64,000 bases of DNA from Streptomyces mirabilis (GTDB lineage Bacteria > Actinomycetota > Actinomycetes > Streptomycetales > Streptomycetaceae): assembly GCF_039503195.1 (NCBI RefSeq), contig NZ_JBCJKP010000001.1:5890001-5954000 (forward strand). Direction: 5' to 3'. A program made the position numbers and the translations under genes. Of the stretch, positions 8,431-16,856 are shown piece after piece. Position 1 is the stretch's first letter, and every line of letters starts with the position of its first letter. The notes under the pieces are model-generated. The model saw nothing but the letters and a program-made list of their open reading frames with translations. It did not search any database and was not told the origin of the DNA.

Positions 8431-9444
8431 ATGACGAAGTACGGATCCTTCCCCGGTACGCGGCCGCGGCGGCTGCGTACGACGCCGGTCATGCGGCGCA
8501 TGGTCGCCGAGACCCGGCTGCACCCCGCCGACTTCATCCTCCCCGCGTTCGTACGGGAGGGTGTGAGCGAGCCGGTTCCCATCGCGGCGATGCCCGGCGT
8601 CGTGCAGCACACGCGCGACAGCCTGAAGAAGGCCGCGCTGGAGGCCGTGGAGGCCGGGATCTCCGGGATCATGCTCTTCGGCGTCCCGGAGGACGCGAAG
8701 AAGGACGCCGTCGGCACCCCCGGGACCGACCCGGACGGGATTCTGCAGGTCGCCCTCCGTGACGTGCGCGCCGAGGTCGGCGACGAACTGCTCGTCATGT
8801 CCGATCTGTGTCTCGACGAGACCACCGACCACGGGCACTGCGGAGTGCTCGACGCGGAAGGCCGCGTCGACAACGACGCGACCCTGGAGCGGTACGCCGA
8901 GATGGCCCAGGTCCAGGCCGACGCCGGGGCCCACGTGGTGGGGCCCAGCGGGATGATGGACGGGCAGATCGGGGTCGTCCGGGACGCCTTGGACCAGATC
9001 GGGCGCGAGGACGTCGCCATCCTCGCCTACACCGCGAAGTACTCCTCCGCCTTCTACGGGCCCTTCCGGGAGGCCGTGGCCTCCTCGCTGAAGGGCGACC
9101 GTAAGACGTACCAGCAGGACCCCGCCAATGTGCGGGAGTCCCTGCGGGAGTTGGCCCTCGATCTGGAGGAGGGGGCCGACATGGTGATGGTGAAGCCTGC
9201 GGGACCGTATCTGGACGTCCTGGCGCGGGTCGCGGACTCCGTCGACGTGCCCGTGGCCGCCTACCAGATCTCCGGCGAGTACTCGATGATCGAGGCGGCG
9301 GCCGAGAAGGGCTGGATCGACCGCGACAAGGCGATCCTGGAGACGCTGACCGGCATCAGGCGGGCCGGCGCCCAGAACATCCTCACCTACTGGGCCACCG
9401 AGGTCGCGCAGAAGCTCCGTCAGGGCCCGGCAGCCGCTCAGTAG
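8431..9444 (+). CDS. hemB: Delta-aminolevulinic acid dehydratase (porphobilinogen synthase)
   Basis: 337 residues. It condenses two 5-aminolevulinate molecules to porphobilinogen. The two Schiff-base lysines are in [17 protein letters not shown] and [14 protein letters not shown]. The metal-site loop reads [14 protein letters not shown]: positions that are Cys in zinc-dependent enzymes carry Asp or Thr, which fits a magnesium-type enzyme. The ATG at 8431 gives [19 protein letters not shown] and is preceded by AGGGGGC directly adjacent; the frame is open back to 8248 inside the repeat, which I reject as coding. It has its own transcription unit after the hemD terminator. Its stop overlaps the convergent lipoprotein gene by 7 bp. 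Confidence 0.96.
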   Translation: MTKYGSFPGTRPRRLRTTPVMRRMVAETRLHPADFILPAFVREGVSEPVPIAAMPGVVQHTRDSLKKAALEAVEAGISGIMLFGVPEDAKKDAVGTPGTDPDGILQVALRDVRAEVGDELLVMSDLCLDETTDHGHCGVLDAEGRVDNDATLERYAEMAQVQADAGAHVVGPSGMMDGQIGVVRDALDQIGREDVAILAYTAKYSSAFYGPFREAVASSLKGDRKTYQQDPANVRESLRELALDLEEGADMVMVKPAGPYLDVLARVADSVDVPVAAYQISGEYSMIEAAAEKGWIDRDKAILETLTGIRRAGAQNILTYWATEVAQKLRQGPAAAQ

Positions 9445-10148
9445 GCCAGCGCGTCGTCCAGGCTCTGCTGCCAGTACGTCACCGTGAGCTTGTCGTCCAC
9501 GTACACGCCCTTCGCCGGGAGCGCCGGGGTCGCGTTGCTGCCCTTGGCGAAGCCGACGACGAGGGTCTTGGCCGTGTAGCCGTTGCCGCCGCTGCCGTCG
9601 GCGGCCGAGAGCAGGACCCCCGCGTAGCCGGACTCGCCCGGGGCCAGCGTGACGACCGCCTGGGGGTGGGTCGACTCGGCGACCGGCGGGACCGACTGGG
9701 CCTCGCCGAAGCGGGCGATCGGATAGCCGGTCAGATCGCAGTTCTTCGCACCGGTGTTGGTGACGGTGAGGAGCAGGTGGTTGAGGGGGCGGGAGACCTC
9801 GGTCGCGGTGGTCTTGCTGTTGGCGCCGTTGCAGGCCGGGTTCCGCGTGGCCGTGGTGCCCGAGCCGTTCTTGCCGGAGGAGCCGGAGCCGCCGCCGGTG
9901 CCCGTGGTGGTGGTGCCCGGCGTGGCGGTGCTCTTGGGGGCGGCCGTCGAGCCCCCCGTCTCACCCGCCGGCTTCGCCTTCGTACCGCCGGCGGCCGTGG
10001 ACCCGGTCGGCTGCGACGAGGAATGGGACGCGGCGGACGGACCCTCGTCACGTACGCCCTTTCCGTTGTCGCACGCCGTGAGGGCGAGCGCGGCGAGCGC
10101 GACCGTCGTGGCGGCGAGGAGACGGGTGCGGGCGGTGCGTGCGGACAT
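9438..10148 (-). CDS. DUF4232-type secreted lipoprotein
   Basis: 236 residues. The N-terminus is a lipoprotein signal peptide ([20 protein letters not shown]) with the lipobox LTAC, so it is exported and lipid-anchored. A Ser/Thr/Gly/Lys-rich linker (about residues 25-100) leads to a DUF4232-like domain ([51 protein letters not shown]) with an immunoglobulin-like beta pattern and two conserved Cys. No enzymatic function is known to me. The ATG at 10146-10148 has an AGGGGGAT ribosome site; the longer upstream frame is antisense to the next gene. It converges on hemB and diverges from the HTH gene at 10359. Confidence 0.85.
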   Translation of the reverse strand: MSARTARTRLLAATTVALAALALTACDNGKGVRDEGPSAASHSSSQPTGSTAAGGTKAKPAGETGGSTAAPKSTATPGTTTTGTGGGSGSSGKNGSGTTATRNPACNGANSKTTATEVSRPLNHLLLTVTNTGAKNCDLTGYPIARFGEAQSVPPVAESTHPQAVVTLAPGESGYAGVLLSAADGSGGNGYTAKTLVVGFAKGSNATPALPAKGVYVDDKLTVTYWQQSLDDALAY

Positions 10149-10358
10149 GAGTGATCCCCCTGTGGGTGTGGCTGGTCGGTAGCCGCTCGACCGGTCGAGG
10201 GGAGCGGCGTGCTTGGATGACCACAGCTTGTCGGCTGATCCGTCCCGGGCGCCACGGTTGCCGGGGGATACGGGACGCCGGAACGTTCGTAGGGGTTCTG
10301 ACCAGGGGGAATACCGTCCCCCTGGAACACGGACCGGGACGCGGGGGGTGGAGGAACG

Positions 10359-11669
10359 GTGGACGGGGACGAGTTCGCGGGGCTGCTGCGGGAGCTGAAG
10401 GAGCGGTCCGGACTCAGTTACGGGGTGCTCGCGAAGCGGCTGCACGTGAGTACGTCCACGCTGCATCGGTACGTCAACGGGGACGCCGTACCGACGGACT
10501 ACGCACCCGTGGAGCGGCTCGCGCGTGTGTGCGGGGCGACCCCCGAGGAACTGGTGGAACTGCATCGGCGGTGGATGCGGGCGGATGTACTGCGGGGACA
10601 GAAGGGGGTGCCCGCGGCGCCTGTGACGGTTGTGGAGTCCGTGACGAATGCGGCGCCTGTGACGGATGTGGAGTCCGTGACGCCGGTGGGGGCGGAGGGG
10701 TCCGCGGGGGAGCCGGGTGTGGCTTCGGACGTGGTCGGCTCGGGTGAGGCTTCGAGCGGGGGGCGGCGACGGCGCACGGTCCTCCTCGCCTCGGTCGCCG
10801 TCGTCGCGGTGCTCGCGTCGGCCGCGCTCGCGGTGCGGTTCGTGCCGGACGGCAAGGGTGACGGGAGCGGGGGGCGGGAGGTCGTGGGGGCCACCGCGTC
10901 GTCCGGTCCCCGGGAGAGTTCGCGGGGGACGGTGTCGGCCGACGGCAAGCACCGGGAGCCGTCCGCCTCGGTCAGCGCCTCCGTCTCCGCCTCGCACGGT
11001 GGTGGGCCCGAGACGTCCGTCTCGACGGCGGCTTCGGGGGGCGGTACGGGCCAGGACGTCGCCGACGGCGCCACCGCGCCCCTCGTGGCCGCCAACCCGT
11101 ACAAGTGGGACGGCCCGTGCAGCCAGCACTACCTGGTGAACCGGGACGCCGAGCGGGTGCCCCCGCCGCCGAACGAGTCGGACGCGCGCGGGTGGGTCAC
11201 GGCGCTCGGCGCGGTCGCCGGTCAGGAGCAGATGCTGGCGCTGACCGTGCAGGGCACCGGGAAGGCCACCGTGGTCCTGGAGGGGCTGCACGTGCGGGTG
11301 GTGGGGAAGGACGCACCGCTCGCCTGGAACGACTATGCGATGGGCGTCGGCTGCGGCGGCGGCGTGGAGACGAAGTCGTTCGCCGTGGATCTCGACGCGG
11401 GGCGGCCCGTGACCACGCCCAAGGCCGGGCAGCGGGACTTCCCCTACAAGGTCAGCGAGTCCGACCCCGAGGTCTTCTATGTCTTCGCGGACGCTCGGGC
11501 GCACGACGTGAGCTGGTACCTGGAGCTCGACTGGTCCAGCGGAGCGCGCAGCGGCACCGTGCGTGTCGACGACAACGGGAAGCTGTTCCGGACGAGCGGG
11601 AATGTGGGGCGGCCCGCGTACGACTATCCGCTGGGTGGCAGCGAGTGGAAGACGGCCGCGACAGGTTAG
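10359..11669 (+). CDS. Membrane-tethered helix-turn-helix protein with extracytoplasmic C-terminal domain
   Basis: 436 residues. An XRE-type helix-turn-helix occupies about residues 5-75 (LSYGVLAKRLHVSTSTLHRYVNG). A Val/Glu-rich linker and an RRRR stop leads to a single transmembrane helix (about 141-161, VLLASVAVVAVLASAALAV). A Ser/Gly-rich linker then leads to a folded C-terminal domain (about 245-436) with Cys near CSQHY and GVGCGGG. The topology predicts DNA binding inside and sensing or binding outside, as in RodZ-like or anti-sigma-like designs, but no target is known. The GTG at 10359 has a GGAGGAAC ribosome site. It diverges from the DUF4232 lipoprotein gene; the 210-bp gap must hold both promoters. 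Confidence 0.85.
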   Translation: MDGDEFAGLLRELKERSGLSYGVLAKRLHVSTSTLHRYVNGDAVPTDYAPVERLARVCGATPEELVELHRRWMRADVLRGQKGVPAAPVTVVESVTNAAPVTDVESVTPVGAEGSAGEPGVASDVVGSGEASSGGRRRRTVLLASVAVVAVLASAALAVRFVPDGKGDGSGGREVVGATASSGPRESSRGTVSADGKHREPSASVSASVSASHGGGPETSVSTAASGGGTGQDVADGATAPLVAANPYKWDGPCSQHYLVNRDAERVPPPPNESDARGWVTALGAVAGQEQMLALTVQGTGKATVVLEGLHVRVVGKDAPLAWNDYAMGVGCGGGVETKSFAVDLDAGRPVTTPKAGQRDFPYKVSESDPEVFYVFADARAHDVSWYLELDWSSGARSGTVRVDDNGKLFRTSGNVGRPAYDYPLGGSEWKTAATG

Positions 11670-11750
11670 CCAGGAGACGGGCACTATCAAGTCCCCCTAA
11701 GAGTTACGTTGTTGCCCGTTGAATGACGCGACTCTCCAGGGAGAGGCTTT

Positions 11751-12653
11751 ATGCCCGGTGATGCTCTCAGCCAGGACCCCGCCGAGCTGAGAAGGAGGAT
11801 CGACACCACCAAGGCGCACCCGGCGCGCGTCTACGACGTCTTCCTCGGGGGCAAGGACAACTACCCGGTCGACCGGTCCGCGGCCGCGGCGGCCATCGTG
11901 GCCAATCCGCGCGGGTACCTCGACGTCCGGCACAACCGGGACTTCCTGCGAAGGGCGGTCACCACGCTGACCCAGGAAGCGGGTGTCCGCCAGTTCCTGG
12001 ACGTCGGCACCGGGTTGCCGACGCAGGAGAACGTCCACCAGATCGCGCAGCGGATCACGCCTGAGTCGCGGGTCGTGTACGTCGACAACGACCCCGTGGT
12101 GCTCGCTCACGCGCGTGCGTTGCTCACCAGCGGTCCCGAGGGGCGGACGGACTACATCGACGCGGACCTCGAGGAGCCCGCGCGGATACTCGAAGAGGCC
12201 GCGAAGACCCTCGACTTCGAGCAGCCGATCGCGCTCGTGCTGGTGGCGATCCTGCACTTCATCGAGGACGAGGCGGCTTATCCGATCGTGCGCGAGCTGG
12301 TGGAGGCGTTGCCTTCGGGCAGCCGGCTCGTGCTCAGCCACCTCACCGAGGATCTCAACGCGGAGAACATCCGGGCGGTTCAGCGGACGTTCACCGAGCG
12401 GGGGTTCACGTTCGTGCTGCGGTCCAGGGCCGAGGTGGAGCGGTTCTTCACGGAGAACGGGCTCGAGGTGGAGGAGCCGGGTGTCGTGCCCGTGCACCGC
12501 TGGCGGCCCGACGGTGCGGCTCCGCTGCCCGAGAAGGTGGATCCCGCGTACTTCGCCGGCCTCGACGACATCGAGAAGATCCGCTACCGCGACATCAACG
12601 ACGTCACGGACGCGGACATCAATGTGTACGGGGTGACGGGCGTCAAGCCCTGA
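11751..12653 (+). CDS. SAM-dependent methyltransferase (Methyltransf_19 / DUF574)
   Basis: 300 residues. The family signature is present: HPARVYDVFLGGKDNYPVDR near the N-terminus, RQFLDVGTGLPTQENVHQIA as the SAM motif I, VVYVDNDPVVLAHARALL as motif II, and YIDADLEEPARIL. Streptomyces genomes carry dozens of these enzymes, mostly of unknown substrate. The ATG at 11751 has GGGAGAGGC upstream. It stands alone between the HTH gene and a repeat element that can serve as its terminator. Nothing in the neighbours points to a substrate. Confidence 0.9.
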   Translation: MPGDALSQDPAELRRRIDTTKAHPARVYDVFLGGKDNYPVDRSAAAAAIVANPRGYLDVRHNRDFLRRAVTTLTQEAGVRQFLDVGTGLPTQENVHQIAQRITPESRVVYVDNDPVVLAHARALLTSGPEGRTDYIDADLEEPARILEEAAKTLDFEQPIALVLVAILHFIEDEAAYPIVRELVEALPSGSRLVLSHLTEDLNAENIRAVQRTFTERGFTFVLRSRAEVERFFTENGLEVEEPGVVPVHRWRPDGAAPLPEKVDPAYFAGLDDIEKIRYRDINDVTDADINVYGVTGVKP

Positions 12654-12660
12654 CTCCCGC

Positions 12661-12776
12661 CCCCGCCGCCCCTACCCGTCCCGTCCCGGGGGCTCCGCCC
12701 CAGCCCCCGGGTGCGTTCGCCGCCTGCGGGCGGGTGGGGGCTGGGCGCGCAGTTCCCCGCGCCCCTGGAAGAATCG
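12661..12776. repeat. Dispersed intergenic hairpin repeat, copy 3
   Basis: A perfect 10-bp stem CCCGGGGGCT / AGCCCCCGGG (12685-12694 with 12702-12711) is followed by GGTGGGGGCTGG and GCGCGCAGTTCCCCGCGCCC at about 12750-12771. It sits between two convergent genes, so it could end transcription from the methyltransferase gene. Confidence 0.7.
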
Positions 12777-12797
12777 CTTCGGTGGACGGGGAGCCGG

Positions 12798-13709
12798 TCA
12801 GTCCCACCAGAAGGACCACACCCGCCTGCCGAGCACCTCGTCCGCCGCGTACGCGCGCAGCGTCTCGCTCTCGCCGTGCGTGATGTTGTCCGGACAGAAG
12901 GCGAAGTGCTCGGCGGCCACCGCCTCGGCCTCGGCCGCCGTCGTGGGCGGGGCCGCCACCGACAGGACCAGCTGGTCGAAGGTGAGGGCCACGACCCGTA
13001 TGCCGAAGCGGTCCTCCCAGGAGCGCAGGACCGCGCACAGGCGGGCCACGTCGCCCTCGTAGTTCACCGGACCGGACCAGCCGATCGCCGCCGGGATGTC
13101 CGCGCTGCGGCGCGCCGGAACCAGGGCGAGGCGCGGCTCCTTCAGCCAGGAGCCGCCGCCCGCGAGGGAGTCGGCGACCTCGGTGGCCCGGTCGTCCGCG
13201 TCCGCCTCGGGCGCGGTGGCCGGCGCCAGGCCGGGCCATTGCACGCCGTGCGGCGCGATCGTCTCGGCGAACTCCTCCGCCTCACCGAAGAGTTCGGTGA
13301 CCTCTTCCTTGCCGGGGTAGTCCGTGTCGGGTTCGAGCTCGTCCTCCGCGTACTCCTCCCAGTACCCCGCCAGTACCTCGTCGGCGTCGTGATCCCCCGG
13401 ATACGACATCTCCTCGGGCATCAACTCCCATTCCTCCGGGCCGCCCTGGCCGCCGACGTCTATGAGGAGGGGGAGCAGGCCGGCCGTGCGCGGGGCGGAA
13501 CCCAGCGTGGCCCAGTCTCCGGGGGCGGCCGGCGCCTCGGCGTGCCACAGCAACGGCTCGTGCCAGGGGCCTTCGTCCTCCCCCACTGCCTTAAGGGCGT
13601 GGGAGGTACCCCCGGCGTCGATCAGTTTCCCGGGCGGGAGTTCGAGGCCGAGCGATCGCCCGCTCGGATCTGCCGCCAGCGAGGGCAGCGGGTTCGGAAG
13701 TGTCGCCAT
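12798..13709 (-). CDS. DUF4253 domain protein
   Basis: 303 residues, acidic. The C-terminal about 110 residues carry the DUF4253 pattern (AAIGWSGPVNYEGDVARLCA, SWEDRFGIRVVALTFD, EHFAFCPDNI, GRRVWSFWWD). The N-terminal half is less conserved and rich in Asp, Glu and Pro. No biochemical role is known to me. The ATG at 13707-13709 gives MATLPNPLPSLAADPSGRSL; an in-frame ATG 25 codons upstream exists, but its extension looks non-native. No clear Shine-Dalgarno sequence is visible, so the start is moderately sure. Predicted cytoplasmic. Confidence 0.8.
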   Translation of the reverse strand: MATLPNPLPSLAADPSGRSLGLELPPGKLIDAGGTSHALKAVGEDEGPWHEPLLWHAEAPAAPGDWATLGSAPRTAGLLPLLIDVGGQGGPEEWELMPEEMSYPGDHDADEVLAGYWEEYAEDELEPDTDYPGKEEVTELFGEAEEFAETIAPHGVQWPGLAPATAPEADADDRATEVADSLAGGGSWLKEPRLALVPARRSADIPAAIGWSGPVNYEGDVARLCAVLRSWEDRFGIRVVALTFDQLVLSVAAPPTTAAEAEAVAAEHFAFCPDNITHGESETLRAYAADEVLGRRVWSFWWD

Positions 13710-13886
13710 GCCGGTGACTTTAGGGCCCGCCACTGACAACGCGCCTCGGGGTCCGCCCACGAGGTCCTGGACGGCCGGGCACACGTGCGCGGCGTGCCAC
13801 AGGTGGTTCGTGGCACGCCGCGCGAAGAGGGTCAGGCGCGGGCCGAGGGAGGCGCAGTCCGTACGCCGGGCTCGACCCGCCAGGGG

Positions 13887-14477
13887 TCAGCGGTGGCCGT
13901 GGCCCGGACCGCGACCGTGGTCGTCACCGTGTCCGCGACCGTCGTCCCCGCGACCGCGACCGTCATCCCCGCGACCGCGACCGTCGTCCCCGCGACCGCG
14001 ACCGTCGTCCCCGTGGTGCCTGGCGTCCCAGGAGATGGTGTCGACCACGCGACGGTGGTCGTTGCGGAGCGTGGCGGTGTCCGTGCGGTCGTCCCAGACG
14101 AAGTGGCGGCGGTCCTGGTAGACGTCGCGGTAGGTGTCACGGCCGACGCCGGTGTGGACGCGTACGGTGGAGTGACCGTTCAGGCGCAGGTGGTGGAACG
14201 TGTAGACGCGGCCCTGACGGTTGGACAGCGTCCAGTCGTCCAGGTTCACGCTCTCGCGCCCGCTGTTGGTGATCTGCACCCACTCCTCGTTCAGCGAGCG
14301 GTTGGACCTGGAGCCGTGTCCCGGGGCGTCGTACTGGACCTTGCTGATCTCCACCTGCGGACCGCGCGGCTCGGCTCCGTTGGCCGCCGCCGGCAGGGCG
14401 GCTGCCCCCACCAGCGCGGCGGCGGACAGAGCGGCGGTGGCCAGGCGACGGGCCGTGAAGGTCTGCGAAGCGGTCAT
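13887..14477 (-). CDS. Secreted lamin-tail domain protein with C-terminal RGD-like repeats
   Basis: 196 residues. A signal peptide (residues 1-32, RRLATAALSAAALVGAAALP with AAAN cleavage region) is followed by a lamin-tail (LTD) beta-sandwich (about 40-150; VEISKVQYDAPG, EEWVQITNSGRESVNLDDWT, YTFHHLRLNGHSTVRVHTG). Such extracellular domains are often joined to nucleases or adhesins; here it is alone. The tail is a heptapeptide repeat GDDGRGR about four times, encoded by 21-bp tandem units at about 13905-14015, ending Gly/His-rich. The ATG at 14475-14477 has an AAGGGGGC ribosome site. The longer upstream frame is not needed. Confidence 0.85.
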   Translation of the reverse strand: MTASQTFTARRLATAALSAAALVGAAALPAAANGAEPRGPQVEISKVQYDAPGHGSRSNRSLNEEWVQITNSGRESVNLDDWTLSNRQGRVYTFHHLRLNGHSTVRVHTGVGRDTYRDVYQDRRHFVWDDRTDTATLRNDHRRVVDTISWDARHHGDDGRGRGDDGRGRGDDGRGRGDDGRGHGDDHGRGPGHGHR

Positions 14478-14937
14478 GGGTGCCCCCTTGGGGTACTGGC
14501 GGGCCATGGCGACAGGATCGCGCCGGCGGCCCGCTGTTCGTGCACCCGGCCTGCTGGCCGGACATCGCATAGCTTGCCGACTGAAGTGCTCCGCTACGTC
14601 CTGGAATCGGAGGGCGTTGCCGATCAACGACATTGTCGTGATAGTCGCATGTAGTGCGCACGTTTTGTGAAGGTGTGTCGGGTTGACGCCCCTTCGGGGG
14701 GTGTGGACGCATCAGTACGGGCCTGCGCCACTTCTTCGCCATGTCGCGCCACCCGTCCGCGCCCCCCGCCGTCACCCGAAAGTGAGTAACAGTCCCGAGC
14801 AGACAGCGGTACCCGCTCGGGTGATCGTGCGTACGCGCGTCCGGGTGCGGAAACGCCTGATCCCGCAGGCGCGTCAGCGGCCTACGGGATCAGGTACTAC
14901 GGGGTCGGATACGCAGGGCTCGGCGCCCTACGGGAGA
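14478..14937. other. Intergenic region with two hairpins between argS and the lamin-tail gene
   Basis: 460 bp without a supported gene. The part near 14590-14660 is relatively AT-rich and should hold the promoter of the lamin-tail gene. Two inverted repeats lie near argS: CCCGAGC / GCTCGGG at 14794-14821, and the terminator described at 14856-14894. I looked for a tRNA here and found none. Confidence 0.6.
14856..14894 (-). terminator. Hairpin downstream of argS
   Basis: Perfect 10-bp arms CCTGATCCCG (14856-14865) and CGGGATCAGG (14885-14894) lie 44 bp past the argS stop. A competing smaller hairpin, CGCCTG / CAGGCG, overlaps the left arm. There is no long T run, as is usual in Streptomyces. 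Confidence 0.6.
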
Positions 14938-16710
14938 TCAGAGACGCTCGGGCGTCCTGATGCCCAGCAGGGCCATGCCCTGGTGGAGCGTGCGGGCGGT
15001 GAGGTCGCACAGGAAGAGGCGGTTCTCCGCGACCTCCTGTGCGGGAGCCGGCTTGATGACCGGGCACTGGTCGTAGAACGTCGTGTAGAGCGACGCCAGT
15101 TGGTACAGGTACGCCGCCAGCTTGTGCGGGGCGTACTCGTCGGCGGCCTCGTCCAGCGTCTCCCCGAACCGGTCCAGGTGCAGACCCAACGCCCGCTCCG
15201 CCGGGGCCAGTTCGAGCTCCGGGTGGGCCAGCGGCGCACGGTCGCCGGCCTTGCCGAAGATCGACCGGATACGGGCGTACGCGTACTGGAGGTACACGGA
15301 CGTGTCGCCGTTCAACGAGACCATCTGGTCCAGGTCGAACTTGTAGTCCCGGACGGCGGAGGTGGAGAGGTCCGCGTACTTCACGGCACCGATGCCGACG
15401 TACCGGCCGTTCTCCTCGATCTCCTGTTCGCTCAGGCCCACCTTCTCGGCCTTCTCCCGCACGACGGCGGTGGCACGGTCGATCGCCTCGTCCAGGAGAT
15501 CCACCAGCCGGACCGTCTCGCCCTCCCGCGTCTTGAACGGCTTGCCGTCCTTGCCCAGCACCGTGCCGAAGGCCAGCTGCTGCGCCTGCACGTCGTCGCC
15601 CAGCCAGCCCGCCCTGCGCGCGGTCTCGAAGACCATCTTGAAGTGCAGGGACTGACGGGCGTCGACCACGTAGACGAGGGTGTTCGCCTTGAGGTTGAAG
15701 ACACGGTCCCTGATCGCCGAGAGGTCGGTCGCCGCGTAGCCGTAGCCGCCGTCCGACTTCTTCACGATCAGCGGGACCGGGTTGCCGTCCGGGCCCTTCA
15801 CATCGTCGAAGAACACACAGAGCGCGCCGTCGGAGCGGACCGCCACCCCCGACTCCTCCAGGAGGCGGCAGGTCTCGTCCAGCATGTCGTTGTAGCCCGA
15901 CTCGCCGACCACGTCCGGGTCCTGGATCTCCATGTCCAGCTTGTCGAAGACCGAGTAGAAGTAGATCTTCGACTCGTCCACGAACTTCTGCCACATGGCG
16001 AGGGTCTCCGGCTCGCCCGCCTGGAGGTCGACCACCCGGCGCCGCGCCCGGGTCTTGAACTCCTCGTCGGAGTCGAAGAGCGTCCGCGCCGCTTTGTAGA
16101 GCCGGTTCAGGTTCGACATGGCCTCCTCGCCGGAGACCTCCGCCGCGCCCTTGTGGTCCAGCTCGTGCGGGTGCTCGATCAGGTACTGGATGAGCATGCC
16201 GAACTGGGTGCCCCAGTCGCCGATGTGATGGCGCCGGACCACGCTCTCGCCGGTGAACTCCAGGATCTGGACCACCGCGTCGCCGATGACCGCCGAACGC
16301 AGGTGACCGACGTGCATCTCCTTCGCCACGTTCGGCTGCGCGTAGTCGATGACCGTGGTGCCCGGGTTCTCGGCGAGCGGTACGCCGAGGCGCTCACCGT
16401 CCTCGTACCGCGCCGCCAGGTTCTCGGTGATGGCCTTGTCGGTGATCGTGATGTTCAGGAAGCCGGGCCCGGAGACCTCGATGTCCTTGATCACCTCACC
16501 CGACTCGACCCGCGCCACGACCTGCGTCGCCAGCTCTCTCGGGTTCGCCTTCGCCTTCTTCGCGAGGGCCAGGATCCCGTTGGCCTGGAAGTCGGCCCGG
16601 TCGCTTCGTCGCAGCAGCGGGTCCGCGGAACCGGCCTCCGGCAGGGCTGCCGAGAGGGCTTCCGCGAGGCGCTGATGGACGGAGGCGGTGAGGGACGTGA
16701 CCGAGGCCAT
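14938..16710 (-). CDS. argS: Arginyl-tRNA synthetase
   Basis: 590 residues, class I synthetase charging tRNA(Arg). The N-terminal additional domain (about 1-115) is followed by the catalytic domain with the HIGH-type motif HVGHLRS (133-139) and [17 protein letters not shown]. No canonical KMSKS motif is evident, as is common in ArgRS. The C-terminal DALR anticodon-binding domain ends with [25 protein letters not shown] sequence typical of the family. The ATG at 16708-16710 starts [20 protein letters not shown]; an in-frame ATG 21 codons upstream is less likely. No strong ribosome site is seen. It is divergent from lysS across about 145 bp. Confidence 0.97.
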   Translation of the reverse strand: MASVTSLTASVHQRLAEALSAALPEAGSADPLLRRSDRADFQANGILALAKKAKANPRELATQVVARVESGEVIKDIEVSGPGFLNITITDKAITENLAARYEDGERLGVPLAENPGTTVIDYAQPNVAKEMHVGHLRSAVIGDAVVQILEFTGESVVRRHHIGDWGTQFGMLIQYLIEHPHELDHKGAAEVSGEEAMSNLNRLYKAARTLFDSDEEFKTRARRRVVDLQAGEPETLAMWQKFVDESKIYFYSVFDKLDMEIQDPDVVGESGYNDMLDETCRLLEESGVAVRSDGALCVFFDDVKGPDGNPVPLIVKKSDGGYGYAATDLSAIRDRVFNLKANTLVYVVDARQSLHFKMVFETARRAGWLGDDVQAQQLAFGTVLGKDGKPFKTREGETVRLVDLLDEAIDRATAVVREKAEKVGLSEQEIEENGRYVGIGAVKYADLSTSAVRDYKFDLDQMVSLNGDTSVYLQYAYARIRSIFGKAGDRAPLAHPELELAPAERALGLHLDRFGETLDEAADEYAPHKLAAYLYQLASLYTTFYDQCPVIKPAPAQEVAENRLFLCDLTARTLHQGMALLGIRTPERL

Positions 16711-16856
16711 GGAGTGGCTGCCGTTCTGCTCGGGTTCCGGGAGTTTCTGAGTACAGGAAAGCCAGTATCCCATGCGGTGAAAAGCCGTTTTCGCGGTTCA
16801 GGCCCGACCTGGGAGAATGGTGCGGTCAGCCGTACTGGCGTATGAGAAAGAAGGAC

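Noticed and set aside
13905..14015. 21-bp tandem repeats that look CRISPR-like at first sight
   Set aside because: The units follow each other without spacers and are read in frame as GDDGRGR heptapeptides of the lamin-tail protein.
14634..14937. Possible tRNA gene near argS
   Set aside because: No GGTTCGAATCC-like T-loop or acceptor-stem pairing was seen; the hairpins fit a terminator better.
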